Shown here piece by piece: positions 22,119 through 35,165 of a stretch of 64,000 nt of DNA. Position numbers and translations under genes: made by a program. The notes beneath the pieces are model-generated. The model saw only the letters and a list, made by a program, of their open reading frames with translations. It was not told the DNA's origin and did not search any database. Every line of letters starts with the position of its first letter. Within the stretch, counting starts at the first letter, position 1. This stretch comes from Uranotaenia lowii. Taxonomy: Eukaryota > Arthropoda > Insecta > Diptera > Culicidae. Location of the stretch: NCBI RefSeq assembly GCF_029784155.1, contig NC_073691.1, positions 26,951,976 to 27,015,975 on the forward strand, in the 5' to 3' direction.

Positions 22119-24136
22119 CAGGGTTGGTAGCGAGTCACTTTTTAGTGACTTGGTCACTTTTTTCGGGTCAGTCACTAAAAAGTCACTTTTTTCATCATTT
22201 GGTCACTAAAGTCACTATTTTCCGAAAAATGGTCACTTTTATCACCAAAAGTCACTTTTTTCACCGAAAATAAACCAATGAAAGAGTAATTTGAATTGTG
22301 CGTGTTAATATTGACGGTATTAACGGTAAATTACTTCATCAGTCAGTCAGAAATTTTTTCGCCTCCTGCGGAATTTCGGCATGAAACACCCTTGGCTTGT
22401 GACATTTCGATCTACGACATTATTTGACGTTCATGAATTGAAACTAACTTTGATTGTAGATTTTAATTTTTAGTTCAATCAACCTTTTGTATTGGAACTC
22501 AAAACTTGGTATACAAAAATCTCGTCTTTAGAATGGGTTTTTATTAAAAAGTGTAACTAAGATTGAGATTGAAACGAATCATTTTTTTTATAAAAAAAAT
22601 CTTTTATGTCATAACAAATGTTACGTTGATATGAAATATTCTTAAAAAAAAAACAATTTCATACTCAATTTTATTTCGTGTTTTTTTCTCTTCTAAATAC
22701 TTAAAAAAGGGTTTTCAAAATTTACACAAGGCCACAAAATTTACATTTTTCTTAGGTGCAATGAATTTAAACGGTAATTTCAACTAATTTGGGTTCACCG
22801 AAACTAAATATGTACACGCTCGGCCATATTGAATCATTAATGCTTGAAAAATAACCATAATCGAAGTTTTGTGGATCAAGTCGTTTAATGAGTTTTCAGT
22901 GAAAACTCATAAAATGAGATTTGGGGGAGAACTTGGATAATGGTTATTTTTTAAACATGGTCGAAAAGGTGAAATGAGCAGAAATTCGAGAGTTTCTTTA
23001 TTTTATTCGCTTAAACATTAAAAAAAAGCAAAGGAAAACGACTTTCATGAATGCATATAATGACACAATACAATGCGTGTTATTTCAAAAAAGCTTTTAA
23101 TGGAAAATATGTTTACTAAAGGGGTACAATTAATATTTTGAGTCGGCCACTTCCGGATGATCCATTGGTGCTACATCCCCGGTGACTGCATCCGATGCTG
23201 AGCCCGTTTTTGCTATTTCTCCAGTGCTGTGCTTCTACTAGCAGCTTTTAAGATCGGATAAACTTGCCAATTTAGAGGAACTGTTCCCCTTTCTGTTTGA
23301 GAAAAAAAAATTTGAAGGTTATTGGCGTGGGGGATTTGGAGGATGTTCAACACATAATTTAAAATCCAAATCACTATTGTCCATTTTGGTAGATACTTAC
23401 CCATTGTATGATCAAATACTCCTCCGGGAGTTGTATAATAAAAAAAACTCAGTTAAGATCGACCTACAACCGTAGAAAACAATCAAGCAAACTGTGCGGC
23501 AACTTTTTTTTTCAAACAGATTACGTTTGAAATTTAACCATTTTCTAAGTTCAAGACCGGAACTTAGAAAATGCTTGAAATTCAACCGAACACTATGGTT
23601 AAATAATAACAATAATGGCAGTTCTATCGAAAAAACCAAAAAATGGTTCAAAAACAGTCATTTATGGTTAAAAAAATGAGCGAGTATGCAATATTTCTAT
23701 CAGCTTTTGTTGTTGAAATGACTTTTGAAAATAATTAAAAATCTTTAGGGAAGTTTCTGCACTTTTTTTTACAAAAACTCAAATCAAAAACATATTATTT
23801 AAAAATAAAAGTTTTATATGAATTGATGAGCTTTAAATAGAATCAAGTTTTTTTTGCACTTTCTGCTGTGATGTCAAAAATACTTGTAATGCCATTTTTC
23901 CATAGTCAGTTATCTATCAATGTTTGATCTTACTAGTAATAAACTCTTTATCACCAAAACTAAATGTGTTTGGCCGAATTTGTACATTTTTTGTACTTCA
24001 AAGTTACTTTTTTCGTTCTACATAGTCACAATTTGGTCACTTTTTTCGGTCCTCAAAGTCACTATTTGGTCACTTTTTTTCAAATTTTGGTCACTAAAGT
24101 CACTACTTTTTCATTGTCAAACCGCTACCAGCCCTG
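22119..24136. mobile_element. 2.0-kb non-autonomous DNA transposon with hAT-like ends
   Basis: The left end is CAGGGTTGGTAGCGAGTCAC. The right end, reverse-complemented, starts CAGGGCTGGTAGCGG. Both subterminal zones are packed with GTCACT words (22130-22270 and 24000-24110). A 6-bp direct repeat TACGTG flanks the element (22113-22118, 24137-24142), shorter than the 8 bp expected for hAT. The interior lacks a transposase. On its minus strand at 23213-23290 a short coding-looking stretch follows a splice-acceptor-like TTTTTCTCAAACAG. That may be a captured exon fragment. Confidence 0.75.
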
Positions 24137-24142
24137 TACGTG

Positions 24143-25440
24143 AGTCTTGTAGTAACCACAGTGTTTCAAGTGCGCCGTGGTAGTAACTAGGTACACATAA
24201 ATGCCTCATGGATTTCGTGTAAAGTCTAAGTGGAGGCTTTAAATCGATTTTGAGTTTTTTTTTTCTCAAATTATTATAAGGAAAGGCCATTCAGCTAACT
24301 TTGTTCGTTCTGGGAAAAAATGTTTGGGAAAATTGTGTTAGGTTTTCGCTAGGATTACACCGAAAGCCGCGACTTCAATCAGTTGCCTTAGGATTATTTG
24401 GAAGGTGAGTTGTCACAATATTCGTGTCCGAATAGATTTATCGTTAAATTGGTCAGTGAAATTGAAATTTCTAACCAACGAAATTGGAACATCTTTTTGC
24501 AGTAGGTTGGTGTTAGTTTTCCGCACATCCTGACGGATCAAGTAAATCCGAGTGTCTTCCAGAGAGAAGAACACGAACTCTCGACTTATCCGGGCAAGAT
24601 AACTATTTACTATTCACTTATTTTCTATTACTATTTGCTATTGGTAGCAGATTTCTTGTGTATAGTTCTGTTTTGGGTTGCGCAAAATAAAGTTTTGATA
24701 AAACTTCCAAAGATTTTTTTTGTTATTTTTTTAATCAAAATAAAACAGAAAAACAAAAACAACGAGCTAATTTTAGTTGATGCACCGATTTTTATAGGGA
24801 CGCGTTCACATATTTCTTCCGTAGCATCTACGTGAAAATAAATTGGATAAAAACTTAGTATTTTTTCACGTGGCCGCTACGTGCAGATTATTTTGCGTGT
24901 AATTACCGATGGTTTTATGTAGTACTAAATAACCAACAAACAATGTAGAAAGTGGCTGAGGAAAAGTTGAATAAGAATAGTAAACGAAAGATTTAACGTG
25001 AACAAAACTTGACTACGAGATTGAAAATAAAAAGGTTAACTAAATTCTACGAATAAAACAATTCCTGTCGAAACTATAGCAAAATTCAAAAAAAAAATCT
25101 TTTATTGTTCAAATGTGGTCCAAAATAGAAACATGGTGGTCCGAAATACCGACCGATCAAAAATATAATTTTTAAGTTCAAATCTTGTTGTGCTGCAAAA
25201 TGACGCGACGATATGTTCCGAAAGAAAAGGCTTTGATCGTCGTAATGAGTTATCCACTAACGGTAGACGGTAAAAATTTGTAGCATATACATAGGTACTT
25301 TTTTCAAGAAATAGCATCGCCACTTCTTAAAGCGGTCCAAAAAAGATCCTCTACTCTGCATGTTTATTGTAAAAAATGAATGGAGGTTCTGGACTTAATA
25401 ATATTTTTTTACGGAAAACATTGCTTGGAACGGAAAAGTC
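24143..25440. other. AT-rich intronic DNA, nothing recognised
   Basis: No gene or repeat boundary seen. Confidence 0.5.
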
Positions 25441-28333
25441 AAAATTAAAACGGTTGAAGGTTTCTAAGATGACAAAAAAGAGCGCGTTGCAAACAATACA
25501 AATTTAGCCAGGAAATTTCGTTGAGAATAAGCCAAAACATAATTTGTTTTACACAGGCAAATCGACTTGAGGTTGACAAAAAGCATTTTAGTACCATTCT
25601 TTGCTCCGCAAAAACGAAAAGTAACATCGGATCAGTTTTTCTGTTGACACGCCACGGTAAACAAATGTCACCTCTTTGGGTTGCTGCAGCCCGGATGAGT
25701 TCGTACCGAAAACGGTGCACCAAAAACAAAATGAGCCCCCCATCGGCGGCCAGAAAGATTTTCAAAGCCAGGTCCCTCCCGGGTAGATTGCCAGGTTCGG
25801 CCGAAATCGTACCGACGATGTCACGAGGATTGAGAACCAACAACGAACGACTCATACTCGAACCAAACCAACCGACTGGGATTTTGCTATCAGGCAGGGT
25901 GTACGTAGAGTACCAGTCGGCAGTCACCAAACATTTTACTCAGAACTCAGTTGCCCCGGCCGGGTTCTAGAAAGCTGGCGGCTGCAGGCACCACACCACA
26001 CACTCCGTTAGTTTTAACGTTAAGAAACCCCATAAAAATAAATTCCGAACAATTCTTAGTGTACTTGTAAAAGTTTTTCGCAGGGACGCAGCTTTTGTGG
26101 TGGGTTAACGTCGTCGCGTGCCGCCGACGAACGTCCACGAACCAAACAACAAAGCAACATTTTAGGAAGACCTATCAGTGCGAGGAAACTTTTGAGCCCC
26201 ATTTTCTTCCTTGGGTTTAGGAGTTGTATAAAATCAAATGTTGAAAAAAATACATAAAATACATAAACAACATCAACTCAGCTACTTTCTATAGAAATCG
26301 ACAAGCTTAAACTCCTTCTATGAGACTCATGTATGGACAATATCTAGCTATATTTGCTCATCGTAAGAAGATGTACATAGATCCTAAACTCATAAATTTT
26401 CTCAGCAGAATTAAAGTTGGCCTTGAATTTCGAATTAAAATGTTCAAAATGTCTGTAACGCCGAATTCATTTAAAAATCGATTTCATTTTTGTTAGGCTG
26501 TGAACATGCAAGATACAAAGATATAAGAGGCATTTTACCCCTTTTACCATCATCGTTCTTCTTTGATGATAAAGCGTGAACACGCTAATGACAGGCAAAC
26601 GCCCGCCTGCTAGGAAAACCGCAGGGAACAAAACCCGATCTGTACCGATGCCAGGATTGAAGGTTTCGACAGGTTCACTCCATGAAAGTTGTCTACAGGA
26701 CAGACAGTCAGACAGACGAATACGGAGAGGAAACGGAACACAGGAACACGCCTGTAGTTTAATGGTGATGATGATGACAGACAATCAATTGCAGTAGTAT
26801 AGAGAGGACCCCTATCATATCTCCGATAGCAGCTTGGCTTGGATCATTCAACTGATGAGCTTGTTGATGGTCGCTCGCTGATAGTAGTGATGGTGCCAAC
26901 GACGTCGATGATTATCGTCAATCGAAGTCTCATAATCGAGTGCAATCAACAAAAGCGACGACGACTACGGGACTCCATGGACACACACCAAAATCATGAT
27001 GAGCGTCCATTATCACCGGCGTTGACGGTGATTGATTGCATAGTAACAGGAAACCAAAGCTTGGCGGAAGGCAGCCAGCCGGCTTTGCTTTTCCTGTCGT
27101 CACAGTCCTCCTGTCTTAAGCGTCGTCGTCGGTAAGATTACGTCGGTTTCCGAGGATGGTTTTGCCTCCAGTTCAGGGCTGCTGCCCTGAACAAATGTCA
27201 AAATTTTACTGACTATCCCCGATATAGTAGGCGCGCGCTCTAGCTCTAAGGATTGGGCAACCTAGCAACGAGCTACCATCACCAACCACATGAGGGCGAA
27301 CCAGAGTGGCAGAAAGTTCTTTCCTCAAAACTAAGAACATAAAACGACGACCACAGACAAGGTAGCGTCTGAATCTCAGTGGGGCCCTCTCGGTGACGAC
27401 AATCGGGTACCCGAAAGACTCACGCGCCGTGGTAGTACTTTTACTAAACTTTTCACTAGGATCCCATGCGTGCCTCTTCCTTTCCCGGTGCAAACGGTCG
27501 GTTTTCGGAAATTGCGCGCGAATTAAAAACACGGGACCGGATTCCCTTGCAGCGAAATTCGTTCGCTCCCGAAAGTATCCGTAACACGCGAATCATCACG
27601 GCGTGCCAGGGATCGATGTCGTACTGAGAAGGACTTTCTTTCTTGCTCGAACGAACCGCACAGTTCCACCACAGTACACCAGTACAGTGGGCTGTGAGTT
27701 TTGTCAGTGATCCAACTGTGAGAGACCCAATGTCGGTGATGGGCCGTCGTCGAAATCCACCTGATCAACAAGAATGGCCGTGATATAGTAACAGAGTAGC
27801 ATGATGATCAAGGGGACGCTCGAAGCAAAGTTCCTATTGGAAAACCGGACCGAACCTCTACCGATTCCTGCTCCCCTAGTCTAATCAGCAAAAACTTATA
27901 GCACATTTCTCTTACGGCCTTCCGTGTTGGGTAGGGTTAGGGATACGAATCGCAGTAGTCCGCGTTGCTGCAGCAAAACGGAGCAGCGAACGAACTAGTT
28001 TGCCTATGCAGCACAGCACCCCAAGCAAGCACCTTCCTGGGTGAAGAAGCGCAACGCCAAGCAGACACGAACGACGACGATATGACAACGTTGCTGCCCT
28101 AGCAACCAGCACACAACGTGGATACAAAAAATAACGATAGTTGAGCGAAGCAACACGCCGGCACCGCGGCTAGCAACGGATTCGCGCGCAATCAAACAGT
28201 GTCAGGCATGATGCAAAGTGCTGGGAGCGCAGCATTCCGGAGAGAACTCGCTTCCAAACTCACGTGAGCCGAAGGGAAAACGCCGTAATGTAGGCAATCG
28301 CTTTGGGAAAAACCAAACCAAACCGATACTCAC
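25441..28333. promoter_or_regulatory. GC-richer unique block next to Mp20-like exon 2; candidate regulatory DNA or untranslated exons
   Basis: From about 25500 to 28330, with an AT-rich gap at 26160-26460, the sequence is clearly richer in G+C and more complex than any other non-coding part of the window. It carries CGTCGTCGTCGG|GTAAGA-like and similar splice-site resemblances. It lies directly downstream of exon 2 within intron 2. ORFs of 149-161 residues occur on both strands at 25445-25970, but neither has a recognisable domain and they overlap, which argues against coding. An intronic enhancer, an internal promoter or a decayed gene are all possible. Confidence 0.4.
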
Positions 28334-28545
28334 TGGCTGATGTTGTCCATCATCTTGTAGTCGCCCCCGTGTAGGTTGATTTTGGGGACGATTCCCGGCG
28401 ACAGGCGGTTCATCAGCCGGCACAGGATGATTCCGTCGCGAAGGCAGTCCTCGTACGGAATGCCAGCCGCAAACTTCTCCCCCAGCAGCGTTTCGATCCA
28501 GTGCTGGGCTTCGCGTTCCTGTTCCTTGTCGCGCTTGCCAGCGAC
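28334..28545 (-). CDS. Mp20: Mp20-like calponin-family protein, exon 2 (first half of CH domain)
   Basis: This 212-nt exon begins in phase 0 after TTGCAG with V-A-G-K-R-D-K-E-Q-E-R-E-A-Q-H-W and ends at D-N-I-S-Q before a CA|GTGAGT donor. It holds the first half of the CH domain, including the G-E-K-F, Y-E-D-x-L-R-D-G-I-I-L-C and L-S-P-G-x-V-P-K-I-N signatures. The open frame continues upstream of the acceptor into AT-rich DNA with no family match, so the acceptor rather than a methionine sets the boundary. The first exon should encode about ten residues (M-S-x-x-R-x type). I looked for it as a short ATG exon ending in phase 0 before a donor and found none convincing, so it is either too short to recognise or outside the window. 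Confidence 0.9.
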
Positions 28546-29520
28546 CTGCAATTGAAAAATAATAATAAAAAAAAACAAATTTACTTATACGTTTTTAAGA
28601 AAACAGTTACTAGACAGAAACAAAATGGTTGAATTTAAAATTTTTCATGAAAACTCATATTTTAAAACTAGAATTCCGTTGAAAAATGTATCCCAAATGC
28701 TGATATGAAACCAAAATTCTGAATCTGAATTGTGATTCTGGATTCTGTGCCCGATTTTAGATATTTTTCTTATGAAACTTAAGGAAATTGACTTCCAAAT
28801 CAATAATTCTGTGCCATCACCCTTAAATGTATTGGTAGGTGAAATCGCTACAACTAACCCATCACATCTCCCCCCCATCCGCTTGACGAATACGGATAGT
28901 GAATTTAAGAACATTGATATTCCCTCATAGTTTCAATTACCACAGCAAATTAATCCGTCTTCCCACCGTGCGAAAATTCCCATTCGTAAAACAACGATGA
29001 TAGGAAAGAGACATTTTTTTTCCTTGTCAACGAAAATAAACAAACTATTACATCACGCTTAGTTTTCTTGCTACTTCATTCCTAATTTTTTATGTGTTAC
29101 TATCCACATACATGTATTGTTAGTTTGTATAATCCTAGTCTGCCTACATCAGAATTTAAATAAAGATCAAGTGCCATTTTTGTGATGGAGCTTGCACGAA
29201 ATTGATTGCGAACTTCTATCGGGCAATTTTTCAATTCCATCGCCTCGTCGCAAAACGGCACAAAAAAAACATTCTTGACAGAGAGCAACAACGGAAAAAT
29301 AAACATACGAATTCCTACCCACATAGCTTTGGATGGTGGAAAATCAGGTGGAAAATGGATTTTCGCTCTTCATTTTACAAGTGGATTAATGTAGGTTCCT
29401 TTTTGTATATGGATGAGCCGGAATAATAAGTGGGGAAAATACAAATTTAAACTAATGGCCATGGCAATGGGAGGGAACGTTCTAATTTGAAGGAAGTCTT
29501 TCAAACTTCTAATCCTTAAC
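28546..29520. other. AT-rich DNA upstream of Mp20-like exon 2
   Basis: The acceptor of exon 2 lies at its left edge. The missing first exon should be somewhere upstream (higher coordinates) and was not found here. A run of C residues lies near 28870. Confidence 0.5.
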
Positions 29521-29765
29521 AACTGACAAAATGGATTAAATTAGATCGGTTAACATAAAACTTAGTAAGGTAGAATGAATAGGATTTAAATTTGATTAGA
29601 TTAGACTAAGATTCGATAAAACTAGGTAAGATTAGAAAAGATTATATTGGATAAGATAAGAAAAAGTGAAGATTAAATCACAGTGGATTGAATTGGCCAT
29701 TGCCTTGATAAGATTCCCGATTAAGATTAACTAAGATCAATAAAGATCGAGAACAATATAATGAA
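29521..29765. repeat. degenerate TAAGATTAGAT simple repeat
   Basis: Variants of GATTAGATTAGA, TAAGATTA and GATAAGAT follow one another for about 240 bp with drifting period. Confidence 0.65.
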
Positions 29766-31740
29766 ATTTAGCAACTCTACAGACGGCAAAGTGTGTTGAC
29801 TTGTGCACAAAAAACTACCAAAATATATTAATTTAACATTAAAAAATATTTTAAAGAAAAAAGTTGAAGTTTTTGGTTTTTACTGTTTCTTTGACATTTA
29901 AATTATGGATTTTTTTTATCCAGAACTTTGAAGTGTACATACTTGAAAACAGATACAAATACAAAAAGTATAACAAAATTTGAACTTTATATACAGAGTC
30001 AGAGCCGTTGGAAGAAACGGCTCATGGGTGAGGGTATTTTTTTCCTTATAACATTTTTGCTTGAACAATGCATACAAAACTATTCAGGTTTGGATTATTA
30101 ATTTGATTAATAACTTTCGAAAATAAGTATTTTTTTAAATTATTTTTTTTTTTCATGTAGTTTTAAAATATAAATAAGACAATTTAATTTAAAAAAACTT
30201 TTGATATTTACTTAAATAAGAGAGTAGTAAGCTAGTTCTTTCTAACCACAAGCATGAATATTTGAGGCATTGGTAAACAATTTTCAAATATTTAGGAATA
30301 ATAGTAAGAAAGAGATTAAGTTTGCGGTTCAAATCAGATTTATTTTCCACTTTTGTAACTCAATTAAAATTAAAGTTTTTCAGTTTTAAACTTTGTCTGC
30401 AATAAAAATAATGTTTAAAAAAACAAGAAAATATTTTTTTTAGTAGAATTTAAAAAAAATCTAGATTTCTCAACAATCAAAATTTTATTTTATATTTGTG
30501 ACTTCTTCTAGTTTGTGTTGCAAGCTGAATCAGATTGAATATAAAATTTTAATTTTGAATCCAGAATCAAAATTATGAAACTGCGATTACCTGTAGTTTT
30601 ATAATTTTGTAATCTTGATTGTAAAACTTAACTTCGAGTTGAATCTGATTTTTTAATTTTGATTACGAATCTGAGTACTGCCTTTTAAACCTTAGTTCGG
30701 AATCTCAAATTCCAAATTTAAAAACGATTTTTGAAACTAAATTCCAGATAATAATCTTTCCTAATCATGAGCCAAAAACAGAAATTTTGATCCAAATTGT
30801 CAACCAGAAATCTCATATTTGGATTCTGAATTGTTGGCTTTAAATGTGAATTCTTTCTTCAGTTAATATTCAAAATTGAACTTGTGAAACTGAAGGAAAA
30901 TTGCGAATGATGGAACCATTCCAGATTTCTCAATCCCGGATCACCATTATAAAACTTTCTTTACATCCGATTCTGCATAAGAATTAAAATTAAAAGTTTC
31001 AAATCTTTAAAATTATTTAAAATTATAAATATTGTCTTTTTATATTCATAAAGGATGAGTTTCGAACATAAGAGTTTGAAATGCAAATCCGAGATTCGAC
31101 TCAGGATTTTTTTCCCAATGATGAACCAAACTGTAGTTCAGTAACAATAAACTGGATACAGAATCCGAATTCTAATCTCAGACATCGAATTCTTATATTT
31201 ATAAGCAAATTTGGAACCACAAAATCCGGAGTTAATCCAGCCTAAGCTTACCAGATATTTTTCCTCAAGTATCCGGGCCGTGCATATGCGGGATATATTT
31301 ATATCTCCATTATCCGCCAATATACGAATTATTGAATGAAAATCATGAAAAAAACCACTTGATTGTTGTTTATCGAAATAAATCAGTCAATTTTAAATCA
31401 TATTTTAAGCTTGAAAAAAATCGTTCACAATAATTTTGATAAGTTTTACTTACTTTACTTACTAGATGCAAAATACATAGTTTTAATGACTCAATATAAA
31501 TTCTTGGTTGATTTTGAAAATACAGTGCAAAAAATCGAGCAAAATCTGGGCGATTTGGCAAGCGAACTCTAATCTTATTGGAATCCGATATTCGGGATTA
31601 AATTTGATTTTTTTTAGGTTCTGTGAGATGGTTACTCTTGAATCATTTAAGTCGTTCATCCAAATGTGATTTGAAATTTTTAGTTTAGAGAAAAACATTT
31701 TGCTTGGCATTTTGGGACCTTCATATGGGGGTTTAACCCT
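29766..31740. other. AT-rich DNA with CTGAAT-type patches
   Basis: CTGAAT-like words dominate 30530-30860 and 31080-31190. A fragment resembling the CCGGGCAA MITE lies at 31247-31300. No gene is recognised. Confidence 0.5.
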
Positions 31741-31744
31741 CAAA

Positions 31745-31776
31745 CTCCACCCCCCCCCCACCCCCCCCCCCCCTTC
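31745..31776. repeat. poly-C tract
   Basis: About 30 nt of nearly pure C with two A interruptions. It may form unusual structure on the G-rich strand and is a likely site of length error. Confidence 0.8.
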
Positions 31777-31844
31777 CTATGGCCATGTACAGAGTGTTCA
31801 ATAAGTTCGAATACACTTTTTAACTAAATGGTGTACTAGCATAT

Positions 31845-34800
31845 ACATTAGACTAGTTCACTTTTCGGCTTTTTTCGCAGATCAAAGCCGGACTGATATG
31901 GGTTGTTTCTCATGCATTTTCAAGTATTTCTGGCAAATTTGAGATCAATTGAACTAATTTCTGTTCTGCGCAATGAGTTTTTGTGAAAAAAGTCCATTTT
32001 TCTTTAAAATTTTCTTATGAGTGTTCTAGCAAGTCCCTGTTAATATAAAACAATAATTTTGAGATGCAAGGTGGTTGATATTATTAGCATATTTATGGAT
32101 CTGTTTTAGATAATCGTTCAAAACAAACCGAAAAAATTTAAAAAATCATAAATTACAGACTTGTACAGAAATTTTACTTACAAGTTGAAAGTAAAAATCT
32201 GTAGTAAATCATAAAATAATATTTTTCACAAAAGCTTTTTTACAAAGCTAGCCCTTTTTATTACTTTTCTTTTAATGTAATAAATGTACTAATTGGATTT
32301 ATAGCAGGGGATTTTTTTTTATTATCTGACGGGTTTGCGCCGGGGGTCTTCAGATTTTCCCCAAAATTGAAAATTTGGTTCATTTTTACGACTTAAAAAT
32401 ACATGTATTTTTTCAGATTTCTATTATTTTTATTTTTTGAGTTAGCTTCGTTTAGATTTTAGGTCAACATAGGGCTTCAAAATAAAACACTTAAAAAAGA
32501 GGTTTTGTTCATGAAATTTCGAAAAAAAAAATCAGTTTGTGGCTGTCCTTTATGAAATATACCCGAATAACAGTCCCATATGTAAAATATCACGGATTTG
32601 GTTACTTTTCAATGCTTCTTTCGGCGAAATAGTCTTTGATTTATTACTTTGAATCAATTAAAAAAATATAAAATAATATATATTGATGTCGAATGATGCA
32701 CACTAGTTTTGAAGGCAGGTCTGACTTCCTGAGCGAAAAACTATCGGATGCAATCAAAAATCGTAAAAAGATTCAACTTACAATGTGGAATTTACGATAT
32801 TTTTCCAAAAGTATGTTTCTTTTTCAGGAAATTGCATTTAGAAGTTCAAAAATGATCAAATTTAAGTCTTAGAAAGTAGCTTAATGAGAAAAAAATATTC
32901 TGTATGGGACTGTTATGCGAGTAGAATTGAAAAAGGTTTCAAATATGGTCGATTAACAGTCCCATAATGAATAAAAATGGTGCTTTCGACCTTACCATAA
33001 CCCAATTCCGAAAATTTCAGGTCTTACGATTTATTATGACAACCTAGAAACGATTTTCGTTTATGCTGAGAGTGGTTCACAATTTAAGAATATATTCCAA
33101 AACAGAAAAAGCTGATTTTCTCGCTTGCTTGTTTTTGCATATGGGACTGATATGAAAGTAGGGGCGGTAGAGTGTTGCAGCTAAACTGACTTCATGTTAT
33201 GTTCAAAAATCTAATAACGTATTCGTTTATACCCAGTTTTGCACCAGGTCACAACCAGTTTTGCGATTTTTGTTGTCATTTTTAGAATTTTTGAGCGCTC
33301 AGTTTTGCATCCAGATTTGATTTAAAATGGACGGTGGAACACTGAAGATTCGCGTGTGAGCGAGTGAGGTAGCAAAATACTGACGACGAATTATTTCGTT
33401 CTAGTATGGTAAACCTCAAAACTGGGCGAATGGAGAAAACGAAAAACGGTAAAAGTATCATATTTTCAATGTCACATTACCTACAATGGAAATGATGCTT
33501 TTTACAGCCTGGGCTGGCCATACTGAGGTCTTCGATTATTTCTACATTTGTGCCACTTTCTCATACGTTTTTGATCAATGGGAAAGGATTTTGGTGGATA
33601 TAGAGGAGGAGGATATAAAGGAGGATATAAAAACTATGCAAAGCACGTCTATATTTCGTTTTTTAATCACATTTTTGTGATCCCAAACACAGGGACTGAA
33701 CCTTCTACTATTGGCATTGATTATGCTTCACAATGATCTTTGATCGAAAAGTTGATAAGTTGTATAGCATATGACCAGGTTGTAAAAGCAACATTCCCAT
33801 TATTTGTTATATCACATTAACAATACGATATCAGGAATTTTGGTTGAAATTTAAAGTCAGTTATGCTGCAAACACTCTACAAAGCACGAAAATGTAGTGT
33901 TTTTTACCTGCGGTGGTAAATTCTTTTGTTTCCATGTTGTTAGAAGTGCGCACTACCTTCATATGTGAGTGCAGTTGTTCGACCATTGTTTGTTTTCGTC
34001 GCAAAAAAAAGATTTATTGTCATTATTTCTTTCATAACTCTTCAAGAAGTTGATGGCCCACTTTGCATCATAAATTGAGCTATACAATGGTATTTTTTGC
34101 AAAATATTCGGTGGTGCAGACGGTACTTTAAGACGCTATTGAAAGTTTATTTACAACTTTTCATGTTGAAGGTCATTATTTAATTTTTTTTAAACTATTT
34201 TATTTGGAAAGCTGATAAAATTTCAATGCATTTTGATGTGCTGTTTTATAATTTCCGTTGAAAAATAACAGAGTTATGTAGCTTTGAAAAATGGTTATTT
34301 TTAATTTACAAGAAACTCTAACCGAAGCTAACTCAAAAAATAAAAATGTTAAAAATCTGAAAAAATACATGTGTTTTTAAGTCGCAAAAATGAACCAAAT
34401 TTTCAATTTTGGGGAAAATCTGAAGACCTCCGGCGCAAATTGGCAGATAATAAAAAAAATCCCCAGCAGTCAAGTTAATTACAAATATTTGCAACAAATT
34501 TGATTTGATACAATATTTTTCATTCAAGTTTTCTCCACACCAACTTGTGCACAAGCAAAGATATTTTATTTAATCAAGTATCCCATGACTAGGCGCCAGG
34601 AGTTAAGAAAAGCGCGCGCTTTGATCAAGTTGTATGCAAGTCCTCTCAATGCCTAACTTAGTAGGAACACTGATATGATTTGAAAACAAATGCATGAATA
34701 TTTGAATAGCTTTGCTCCTATTCAGGAGATAATTACCTTTTAAACATCAAATGAATTGTAATAATAAGAAAAGATTTTGCGAAAAATATTTTTTTCGGAT

Positions 34801-35165
34801 TTACTGCAGATTTTAAACCTTCAACTTGTAAGTAAAATTTCTGTACAAGTTGAATCTTTATAATTTTTGAAAATTTTTCGGTTTGCTTGAACGATTATCT
34901 AAAACAGATCCATTATTATGCAAATAATATCAACCACCATGCATCTCAAAATTATCGTTTTATATTAACAGGGGCTTGCTCGAATTCTCATAAGAAAATT
35001 TTAAAGAAAAATGGACTTTTTTCACAAAAACTCATTGCGCAGAACAGAGATTAGTTCAATTGATCTCAAATTTGGCAGAAATATGTGAAAATGCATGAGA
35101 AACAACCCATATCAGTCCGGCTATGATCTGCGAATGAAGCCGAAAAGTGAACTAGTCTAATATAC
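31845..35165. mobile_element. 3.3-kb foldback structure: two nested inverted repeats
   Basis: The outer arms, about 31845-32215 and 34795-35165, are inverted copies that diverge modestly. Shared words include CATATCAGTCCGG, CTCATTGCGCAGAAC and AAGTAAAATTTCTGTACAAG in one arm and their complements in the other. The inner arms lie at about 32310-32470 and 34315-34460. They carry TTTGCGCCGGGGGTCTTCAG on the left and its near complement CTGAAGACCTCCGGCGCAAA on the right, followed by AAAATTTGGTTCA. The arms enclose about 1.85 kb of non-coding DNA. A related short copy is at 54640-54930. No transposase is present. Confidence 0.8.
32569..33154. repeat. dispersed ACAGTCCCATA motif in both orientations
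   Basis: AACAGTCCCATA occurs at 32569 and 32955, and its complement TATGGGACTG at 32903 and 33140. Partial copies occur in the outer arms of the foldback (near 31900 and 35110). Role unknown. Confidence 0.5.

Noticed and set aside
25445..25970. Overlapping ORFs of 161 (minus) and 149 (plus) residues
   Set aside because: They overlap on opposite strands, show no domain or family motif and no convincing start context. Absence of stops in GC-richer DNA explains both.
31255..31320. Minus-strand M-A-D-N-G... ORF ending at a GTAAGC donor in phase 0, a candidate Mp20-like exon 1
   Set aside because: The sequence contains the CCGGGC vocabulary of the dispersed MITE family and does not resemble Mp20 N termini.
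33906..33945. Minus-strand ACAACATGG start followed by a CAG|GTAAAA donor
   Set aside because: Good context, but the exon ends in phase 1 while exon 2 needs phase 0, and it lies inside the foldback element.
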